This document shows positions 55,801 through 64,000 of a stretch of DNA of 64,000 nt, in pieces; the first letter of the stretch is position 1, and every line of letters starts with the position of its first letter. The translations under genes were made by a program, and so were the position numbers. Origin of the DNA: Juglans regia (taxonomy: Eukaryota; Streptophyta; Magnoliopsida; Fagales; Juglandaceae); contig NC_049902.1 of the NCBI RefSeq assembly GCF_001411555.2, positions 15,464,741 to 15,528,740 on the forward strand, given 5' to 3'. Under the pieces are notes generated by a model that had not been told where the DNA came from, searched no databases, and saw only the letters and a list, made by a program, of their open reading frames with translations.

Positions 55801-57096
55801 TCCGAGAGTGTCTTTTGTGTTCTATGAAGGAAAAGTGTAAAGGAGAGCTGCTTTTCGTGGGAAGTGGACTGGAGAGATTCTTACCTAGGCTATGTAAAGT
55901 GATAGGACTGAAGGAATGGTTGAATGTTGGCCTTTTCTTTTCATAAAAATCAGACCAAGATCTTTTCTCAAGGTGGAGTGTGAGAGTGAAAGAGTGAGGT
56001 GGCCCTTTAGCTTTGTCTTTCAAGAACCTTCTAGGCCCTTCTTGTAAAGATCTGGCCAGCCAAGTGGGGGTACAAAACTTAGCCATGAAGCAAACCTATG
56101 GTGACCAAATTCGTGGGGCTTAATGGGCCTAAACCGAATGGGCCTAAATTTTGGGGTTTAAAGAGGGTTTGGGTTGCTATCAAGCCCAAATCCAATATCA
56201 CTTGGTCCAATCAATTTTTCAAGGTTAACAAGGTTAGATAATGATGTTTTAACACAAATTTGAAGGATTAATAGCATGTGGAAGTGATTTAATCAAGTGA
56301 TTAAACACAATACTAGAAATCGGATTAGAAAATGTTTAGAGGCCAACTTTAGGGTTTTGGGGAAACCGTTTAGGGTTTCGATTTCAACAAAGCTTTTGTG
56401 CTTTCAATTGGATTCCCACCATTTAGGGTTTTACTAGGATTGAAAATCTCTTTGGTCTGGCACAATATGGTTGATCAGATGAAACAAAGTTTTGCTTAAG
56501 TGACATGATTTCACAGCTTGATTCCTTCAAATCCATCAAACGTTCCTCATGGTACCAGGTGTCTAATATTACTCACTAAGTGTGGCTAAGAACTTGCCAA
56601 GTGTCCAAATAAAATTTCTCTAATCTAATTTGGACATTCCACACTGTGATTTTGAAACACTGCAATTGGTACGCTTACCGAGGTTACTATTCACTCTGAA
56701 AAAGTGAATCATAAACTTAACACTAAAAATTCCTAAATATTCATATTAACCTATAGTGAAAATCTTTTACTGAAATCCAACCTCAAAGTGCCTATAAAAA
56801 TAATTTCACAGTTTCTAACAGACGTTTCGTCTGGAATTATGAAAATAGACTATTGCACCATAAAATCCTAAATAATCCATTGAGTCTAATGGCGTGGACC
56901 ATAATGCATTCTGACACTTCTAACCACCTTAAATAAATAAAACTTATATTTCTAACACCATAGTGAGTGATAACACTGACTATGTTTACAGATTAAAACC
57001 TATGCGATTGGTCGATTCGTAAAAACTTATGGAGTTTTCACGAGATTCCTAAAGTCAATAGAAATTCCACCAATGAATTTCTAGCGGGCTGTTACA
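52847..57096 (-). mobile_element. Ty3/gypsy long LTR, copy C, nearly complete (4250 bp)
   Basis: Plus strand TGTTACGCCCCGTGTG ... AGCGGGCTGTTACA, so TG...CA with TGTTAC/GTTACA-like ends. Carries all landmarks: CACCAAACCGAAATATCCC, the GAAC minisatellite (53290-53660), the palindrome series (53780-53945), the CATG minisatellite (54130-54530), ACTTACCTCGAT (reverse complement of a splice-donor-like AGGTAAGT), AT-rich middle and terminal block. The 5-bp flanks are CACAT and CTACC, so no target duplication is visible. This is the best copy for defining the family. Confidence 0.85.
53290..54530. repeat. Three repeat arrays of LTR copy C
   Basis: GAAC minisatellite at about 53290-53660, palindrome series at 53780-53945 (CTCCACAGTTGTTGTGGCCC repeated), and CATG minisatellite at 54130-54530 (CATAACATGGCATACATGTA and TAACAGACAACATTTC). 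Same order as in copy B. Confidence 0.8.
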
Positions 57097-60000
57097 CTAC
57101 CAGTACTACTTACCCGACATTGCAATTTGGCCATTCATTCGGTACCCTTTTCATTCATTCATATGGCCGTTACGTATTTTCATGCATTAAACGTTCATTT
57201 CATTTAGTCCATTCATTTCAGTCTTTTCTTTCAGTTCATTTCAGCTCTATCTTTTCAGTTCATTCATGGAAAAACGTCATCTAAGAGCATGGGCTTAAAC
57301 ATTATCTTTCATGGCATCATTTAAAGCATTAGTTCATTGCATCCTTAAAACATCAGTTCATAGGGACCTTTTAAAGCACTTTCTTCGCATCAGTCAAAGC
57401 TCAAGGCACAAGCCTCAACATATATTTTCGTAGAAAATACATACAATAGATACTGCGTATAGTCATCGATTCACATGTGTACAATTAATACTTTGGTTGC
57501 GTAAAAAGGGGTTGCCAAGGAGGGCCGTACATACGTATACCTTTGAGCACTTATACTTAGCATGTTTTCGTAAAACATCTTTAGTGCCGTTTCGTAAGGC
57601 ATCGTAAGGGAAAATCATTTCATTTTCATTTTGTGTATTTTTGAAAACTCTAGAAGTGTATGAACGTAATACTTACCTGGACTCCATGCTCCTTTCATAT
57701 CATGCAGTCCATTCATGTGCGTGTTAGATGGCAATCTACATGCATACACATAACCTTGACGTCATTCTTTATCTAATACATAAGCAACTAAACTTAGAAG
57801 CCACAAACTACAATTCACTTGGAACACTCTTCTTCTATCCTGTGCTCTTACGTGCCTTCTACTATGTTAAAACCTTCGGGATCCACTTATGGTCACTACA
57901 TCTTCCAAACTCAAGGTCTTACCTCGAGTGCCAATCCACTAAGGTGAACCCATGATTCACTTTAGGATTAAGACCAATGTTTTGAATACCGTACCGGATG
58001 TCGTACCGGTCAAGGCACTGGAACGAAATATTTCAGTACCGATACTGTTTCGGGATAGCGTTTCGGGATAGCATTTCGGGATAGTCGATATATAAATAAA
58101 TTATATATATAAATATATATAAAAATTATATTCCAAAATAATAGTCTGTATATAAATAAATTATATATAAATACATATATATATAAATTATAAATAGTCT
58201 AGTCTGAATTAAGGGTTAAAAAATAAGTTTGTAGTTTGAAAAAATGAAAAAAAAAAACACACAGGCCGAAATATAGGCTGGTACAGGCCAAAATTTAGAT
58301 CGGTATGGCCGGTACCGGCCGGTATTTTAGCCGGTACGGAACAGATATAGTACCTGTACCGGCTGGACAGCCGAAACGAAAAATTTCGACCGTACCGGCC
58401 GGTACAGTAGGAAATTTAAAACACTGATTAAGACACCACATTTCGACGCATGATTCCAACCGACGGATCCCGTATCCCAATCCTAGACAATACACCCGTC
58501 ACTACCTCCATGCTCCTTAACTCATACTAATCCTCATTCTCATCCATACATGCCACACGGCTATAAGCCAACTCTGAGACTTAAGCACCATGTGCTTGTA
58601 CTTAAGACAGATTACCCATTACATATGGTGAACCTGTCCGGCACATGTCTCACCAGATTACACGTGTACCTTACCCATTCAACACCTAAGACCAACATAT
58701 AATGCGTTGATCACATGCTTATAGGGACAAGCGCCATACTCCGATACCAACCTTCTCTTAACCCGGCTAGCATGACTCTTCATGCTACTTGTCCCTTTTG
58801 ATAGTTCATCCCAACACTTAATACTACAAGACTTCATTCATAACTACGTCTTACGTCACTTCATATAGCTCAAGACTACTCCCAAGCTACACTGTGACCT
58901 TGTCACGTCATCTGACATCCAGCTACGTCATTTCTACACCACTGCTCACTCATCACTAGTACAGTCCCTCATGTACTCCTGTCACATCGTGACATCTCGT
59001 CACGTTCCTGCTACGCCATTCCTACACTAACTCCTCACCCATCACAAGCACGACTACCAGTAACCATGCCACTTCGTGACATTCCCCAGTCATGCTTCCG
59101 CTGTGCACTCTTACACTTGTTCTGTCATTTCACACATACTCCCAGCCATAAGTCAATTATGGTGACACTTGTCACCTCAGACTACAAGCCACATCACAGC
59201 TACTTCGGGACACTGTTCCACAGTTCCCGACACTACTCACTACGCTCTACGCCCATAAACCACACAACCATCCTTATCTCTGTGACATGCCACACGGTGT
59301 GTCGCTTCATCTCATGAAGTACGCTCCACGTGTACTCCCTCCATACACGTTACGACCCATCACCACTACGGCATACCCATCATATGGTGCATTACTCCAC
59401 CACATGGAGTACACTCCACGTGTACTCCCTTCACACACGCTACGCCTCACAGAGTACCCTTACGTGTCCAATTCACACAATGCCACGTCACCATTACAAC
59501 ACATACTCCACAACCACACTTCACAGCACGGTCCACAACATTACACAACATATTTCCCAACTACGCCCAACACTTCACGTACACAGCACATCACATCACC
59601 ACATTACACAACGAACTCCACAAATACTAACAGCACAGTCCACAATCTAACCAACCAACAAATAACATAAATAACGAGGGATAAATGGTTATACCATCGA
59701 CGCGATAACCCGTGCATTGTTCGCTGACCATCACGGTTGATGGTGTTGGAAGGGTCGTACGTGGCGGCTAAGGCCATGCACAGTGGCGGTTAGCCACGTA
59801 CACTAGCTGTCCACCATGTATGGTGGCTGTCCACCACATAAAGTGGCGGTTTGGGCTTAGGGCTAGGCTAGGGAAGGCCAAGGGAGGCTAAGGGTGGTTC
59901 ATGGTGGCTGGGGTGGCGGAGCACGGCGGAGCTGTGGGCTTCCAAGGGGAATCCGTGCTTCGCAAAGCATGGAAATGGGGGGAAAAGCATGGCTGGTTGT

Positions 60001-60110
60001 GGCTGGCCATGGAAGGGCTAAGGGGGCTGCTGGTGGAGCTGTGGTGGCTTTGGGGAGGCGCCATGGTGGCTGGAGGTGGTGGATCTAGGCCGTGAGGTGG
60101 AGAGAAGCTA
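57097..60110 (-). mobile_element. Right part of LTR F, with unassigned GC-rich end
   Basis: Begins with CATTCATTCGGTACCC and CATTTCATTTAGTCCATTC repeats continuing the left part at 52292-52846. At 57669 it has TACTTACCTGGACTCC (minus strand AGGTAAGTA), as its relatives have at the corresponding place. A 452-bp hAT MITE is inserted at 57975. A long stretch rich in CACATCACAC/ACTCCACGTG (58500-59660) and GTGGCGG-type GC-rich DNA (59740-60100) follows. The LTR start (GTTACA on the plus strand) is not reached. The open frames at 59287-59670 and 59894-60095 look like repeat-driven frames. Confidence 0.4.
57975..58426. mobile_element. hAT-type MITE, 452 bp, 8-bp TSD ATTAAGAC
   Basis: Ends CAATGTTTTGAATACCG and TTTAAAACACTG (reverse complement CAGTGTTTTAAA), imperfect terminal inverted repeats. 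ATTAAGAC lies on both sides (57967-57974 and 58427-58434), the 8-bp duplication of hAT elements. Inside are GTACCGGCCGGTAC-type palindromes, GGGATAGCATTTCGGGATAG repeats and an AT-rich centre. No coding capacity. Confidence 0.92.
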
Positions 60111-60234
60111 CTAGTGTTGCGTGTACAATTTTTTTTTATATGTATTTATGTTTGTTTTACTATTATCGCCATTTGCTTATTTTGTACAAACCCTTTATTC
60201 TTGTAATATTTGTTTAATAATCCAAGTTGTCAGG

Positions 60235-61200
60235 ATGCCCCCTCATCATCGGGAAAGAAGTGTATCGGGTATGAATGCAACAAATGATGAATGGGGATGC
60301 ACCATAGAACAGTTTAATTGAATGCATCCTCCCACCTTCGATGGTCGGGGCGACTCAACCTTAGCAGAAGACTGGATCCAAGATATTGAGGAGATACTCT
60401 GCGTTATAAACTGCACGGACGAACAGAAGGTTCTATACTTTGCTTTCAAACTAACGGGAGAAGCAAAAAGATGGTGGATTTCTGAAAGAACCATCAGAGA
60501 AGCGGAAGGGACAGAAATAGTCTGTTGGCTGCACTTCAAGCAGATCTTTTTGAAACACTTTTTCCCAACCTCAGTCTGAGATGACAAGGCTATGGAGTTC
60601 GCTAATTTGGTACAGTGAGCTATGACAGTACACCAGTACGCAGCTAGATTTATCGAGTTATCACGTTTTGCTGCATATTTGATCCCTGATGAGGAGAAGA
60701 AGGCTCGTAAGTTTGAATAGGGGCTGAATGAAAATATTTATGAACGAATTGTGGGCTTTCAAATCCGAAACTTCTCAGAGTTGGTGAATAAGGCCACAAT
60801 ATTCGAGAGGAGCCTTTAAAGAAGCGCATCACTGTTGGAACAGAGGAAGAGGACTATGCCATAGGGGTCTCATTCTGTGATGGATCAAGGGCCATGGAAG
60901 AAGAGAAATGATGGGAGCAGCTCGGGGCAAAAGCAAGTGCAGGGATATCAATAAAATAACCCCTATAAGTTTTGTAACCACGTACACACATGGGAGTGTA
61001 GAAAGGAAAATGGGTCATGTTTTCGATGTGGAAAGACTGACCATTTTATCAGAGAATGCCCATTACTGTCAGACAACAAGAATAAGTCCAATACACCTCC
61101 AGGTCCCCGACAAACGACACAGGGAAAAAATCAATGTAGAATGGGACCAACTCGAGTGTTTGCATTGATAGCTGAAGATGCTGAGGGCGACAACAATGAG
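60235..61200 (+). pseudogene. Ty3/gypsy gag with zinc knuckle, pol missing
   Basis: ATG 60235 (MPPHHRERSVSGMNATNDEW), a stop at about 60319, then gag core FDGRGDSTLAEDWIQDIEEI, LTGEAKRWWISERTIREAEG, CWLHFKQIFLKHFFPTSV, and after stops FANLVQ, YAARFIELSRFAAYLIPDEE. From about 61010: GSCFRCGKTDHFIRECPLL, a CCHC zinc knuckle with all ligands, then RVFALIAEDAEGDNN. Beyond about 61215 there is no protease, RT, RNase H or integrase: the remaining 0.6 kb to the polypurine tract is non-coding. Several stops. It is a deletion derivative. Confidence 0.88.
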
Positions 61201-61876
61201 ATCACAGGTACCTCACTCTACTTCTCCTTGAAATCTTTTAATTGAGTCGAGATTAGTTATGCTTGTGTGGATTTATTCTAATAGGATAGCTTAGAATATT
61301 GAAGTTTGGTTGAAAGTAGATTTTCTGAGGACTTGAAATTTGTGAATCGAGGTTATTTAGGACTTAAGCTTGGAACTTTTGATTATATTATATGGTTTTA
61401 GGAGTTCTCTATTAGTTAGTTTAAAAGAAAAAATGTACGGACTGGTTAAATGTGGGGGTTAGTTCTTTTCTGATGTATGAGATTCAATGTTTTTAGGACT
61501 ATAAGTTGTTAGAGTGAGCAGCGGAAGTGTGGTTTTGGTGGATGATAATTTGAGAGTTTATTTCATTATTTATTGAGGTTTTATATTAGGTGGAGATTTT
61601 GGAAATTATTATTTGGTCTTCAATTGCATTAGGGAGGTTTATATTCTAGACTTGGAAAAGCAGTGTGTGCGAACGTGTATGGCTAAGGAAAATATGGGAG
61701 AATATGATCGATAATATGGGAGGGTTAGAATTTGGAATATTTGGTTCGACAATTGTGGAATATTAATTAAGTTTGATAATATGATTGACTTTTGGGGTAT
61801 GCATGGAACGTTTGTAGCGGACAAATATTTAGGCTTTGCTTGTGTTACTAGCAAATTTCAAGGACGAAATTTTTTT
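61201..61876 (+). other. Pol-less remainder of the gypsy element
   Basis: No frame of note. Contains only AT/GT-rich sequence until AAATTTCAAGGACGAAATTT, the usual end of the chromovirus internal domain, just before the polypurine tract. The replacement of pol by short non-coding DNA is what large deletion derivatives show. Confidence 0.5.
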
Positions 61877-61889
61877 AAGGGGGGGAGAA
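61877..61889 (+). other. Polypurine tract
   Basis: AAGGGGGGGAGAA immediately before TGTAACACCC. Confidence 0.85.
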
Positions 61890-62986
61890 TGTAACACCCA
61901 CACCCAATCAAGCTCAATTTATTTATTTTTAGTTTATTTTATTTTATTTTAATCTATTTTATTTTTTTCTCACACGTTAACTTCCGCATGTTTTATTCTT
62001 TCCGTCTATTTTCTTTTTCCCCCTAGGTCTTCCTCTCGTCCACAACATGCATGCACACACATGACTCAGCCTTTCATCCGCACACACGTCTCTCTTATCT
62101 CTAGGGTTTTCACATCATATTTATACGCACACAATAGCCATGCGTAGAGAACGCCTTCGTTATGTTCACTGCCGCCGCTAGCAACTCCTTCCCACACAAA
62201 TAGCAACCCACTTCCACTGTAAACAACCATCACCCAGGGCCCAAAGCCTCACCATAACCACTTCTTTTCCTCACTGTGAGACCTTCTCCTCAGTGCAGCC
62301 ATGCAACACCCAATCACTGGCCAAGCCTGTAGCGCAACACTGGTTGATTCTCTGTGACGCAGCTGCCCTGCCACACGAACTCACAGACAACAACTCCTCT
62401 GTGCAACAATGTACCACCCCTCAGCCGTCCTCACCACCACGGAAAGCCAACCATCGTCGCCCAGCCATTGAAGGAGGAACGCACGACATACTCTGTTTTA
62501 GCTCCCGAAAACAGAGCATCAACAGCTCAGTGTTATTTCTCATGCAGAGCCACCATGCATCGCCACCGTACAACCCTCTCTTCTTCTCGGTATTATCTTC
62601 TTCCTCATGCCATGATCACTCTCTCTCCGTTCCCCCATCACTTTCTCTTTTGCTTATCACTCTCTCATTCTCTCTCAGCACTCTCTCACTCCCTCTCGGT
62701 TGCTCTCTCTCTTTCTTTCTCTCATGCTCAGCCCAACTCGACGAAATATTTGTCGCACTCTTGCTTCTCAGCCGTGCCACCACTATCCCTCCAGCTAGCC
62801 CTGTCGCGCCTCACTCCTCGACGCGTGCCTCGGTTTCCCTTAGGTAAGTTCTTGCTGCCGCATATGTGTTAATCCCGTGTGTTATTTGTCTGTTATATGA
62901 TTATAAGTTATATATACGTACTTTATATATATTATATGGAAAGTTTTAACCTAGGTTGGGTACTTACTAGTTTTGACCTAATATAT

Positions 62987-63033
<47 letters not shown>

Positions 63034-64000
63034 AAGGTAGGTTTAACCTAATGTTTTCGAGTGAGAAGTTTTATTTTTTTGGGGTTTATGTTTAAATGAG
63101 TTTTGCTTTAAGTTTCAATAAATATTATATTTATATTTTAATAATATTGTTAATTAAAGGAAGCAAACCTATTTTTTTTTTAAGAGAGGAGTTTCTCATG
63201 ACTTATTTTATGGAAATGTTTAGTAACCAATGTATTCTTTTTATTTATAAAATGTTGCTGGTATTTTAAATATTTTGAATATTAATTTTTATTGAGTTTT
63301 ATATTTATTTTAATACTTGTTTGATTAAATTCTTATTCGGTACGAATTCGATTAAGTGGATATTGATGGTTTTGGGAAAATGAGGGTATTTTGGGAATTA
63401 TGAGAATTTTAGGTTTTGAGGAATTAAATAGGTTATTTTAGAATTTTAGGATTAAATATCTAAATATGAGATTAATTGGAAATTTACGAGAATTACGTGA
63501 TTATTTTATAGGTGACGATTAATTATTGTTCGACATTTTGAAGGAAATTCTGAAAAAGCTAAGTCCAGGTAAGCGGAGTTCCTATGCTAGATTTTGCATT
63601 AAAATAAAATGAGCTGAGGTTGATTTTTGGAAAATATACATATTTGGTTATGAAAATAAATTTGAACTACCTCAGTTATTTGTTCGGCATTACTCATGAG
63701 ATTCTGTTTAAGAAGAAAGTATTTTCTGTCTTGACTGGTGAAGACATGAGCTTATTTTTGACATTCTGTTTCTAAACTTTGAAAAAGAGAGCGAATATAA
63801 AATTTGTGCATAAATTATGTTGTGATATAATTTTGTTATGTTCTGAAGATTTTGTTTAGTACTCTGTTTGGATAAGACGTGATTTCTGAAAACCTCTGGC
63901 ATGACTCTCTGATTCTGATTCTGAATTTGATTTTGTTTCTGCTCTATTCAGTTATGGCCCTGCTATGGGTTATAATAGTGGATACGGCCCAACTATGAGT
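61890..64000 (+). mobile_element. 3' LTR of the gypsy element (runs off the window)
   Basis: Starts TGTAACACCCACACCC. Contains a possible TATA-type signal (CATATTTATACGC near 62116), CT-rich leader sequence (62640-62730), splice-donor-like TTAGGTAAGTTC (about 62842) and CCAGGTAAGC (about 63565), and a (TA)n run (62982-63029). The open frames at 62293-62872 are in this leader and have no recognised domain. At least 2.1 kb long. Confidence 0.75.
62982..63029. repeat. (TA)n microsatellite
   Basis: Nearly pure TA dinucleotides inside the LTR, interrupted by one AATA step. Confidence 0.9.

Noticed and set aside
52847..57096. Target-site duplication for LTR copy C
   Set aside because: Flanks CACAT and CTACC do not match, so no duplication is claimed.
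59287..60095. His/Thr-rich and Gly/Trp-rich open frames
   Set aside because: Low-complexity CACATCAC and GTGGCGG repeats; overlapping frames open together.
62293..62872. Possible Ser/Leu/Pro-rich gene of 170-184 codons
   Set aside because: Two overlapping frames in a CT-rich leader of an LTR. No domain, no splice or start context.

Overview
This is plant nuclear DNA, almost certainly from a woody eudicot. It has spliced genes with GT-AG introns, long AT-rich intergenic tracts, and dense nested LTR retrotransposons, CACTA and hAT elements and Tourist-like MITEs. A MITE family with GATGAGATGAGATG-rich termini recurs, which suggests a Fagales/Juglandaceae-type genome, but that is an impression and not a proof. 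I recognise only two host genes; nearly everything else is transposon sequence or its debris.

Layout. 1-970: Ty1/copia pol debris on the minus strand. 1822-2668: the last two exons of a tail-anchored VAP-like gene. 3595-10315: a minus-strand Ty3/gypsy derivative (3' LTR, polypurine tract, gag remnant) joined to a second LTR fragment. 10318-16440: a decayed plus-strand chromovirus-like gypsy element with recognisable gag, protease, RT, RNase H and integrase, all mutated. 17281-17880: another gypsy gag remnant. 18290-18855 and 28141-28590: a broken partial duplicate of the kinase gene, split by a 9.3-kb CACTA transposon (18856-28140) that itself holds a long LTR (about 23093-27646).

30535-51049: the main host gene, an apparently intact CDC7-like (DBF4-dependent) serine/threonine kinase. 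I resolve 15 exons with consistent phases, totalling 3009 nt (1002 residues). E2F-type sites lie upstream of its start. Intron 5 is about 15.2 kb, swollen by a gypsy element that carries a complete 446-bp TRIM and a copia fragment, by MITEs, and by a 3.6-kb solo LTR with perfect target-site duplications.

51535-64000: a cascade of nested LTRs (51535-52291; 52292-52846 plus 57097-60110; 52847-57096), a 452-bp hAT-type MITE with an 8-bp target duplication, and a gypsy element with gag but no pol (60235-61889), followed by its 3' LTR, which runs off the window.

I found no convincing new gene system. The most informative signals are the nested insertion chronology, the tandem partial duplication of the CDC7 gene, the TRIM, and the minisatellite and hairpin arrays carried inside one long-LTR family.
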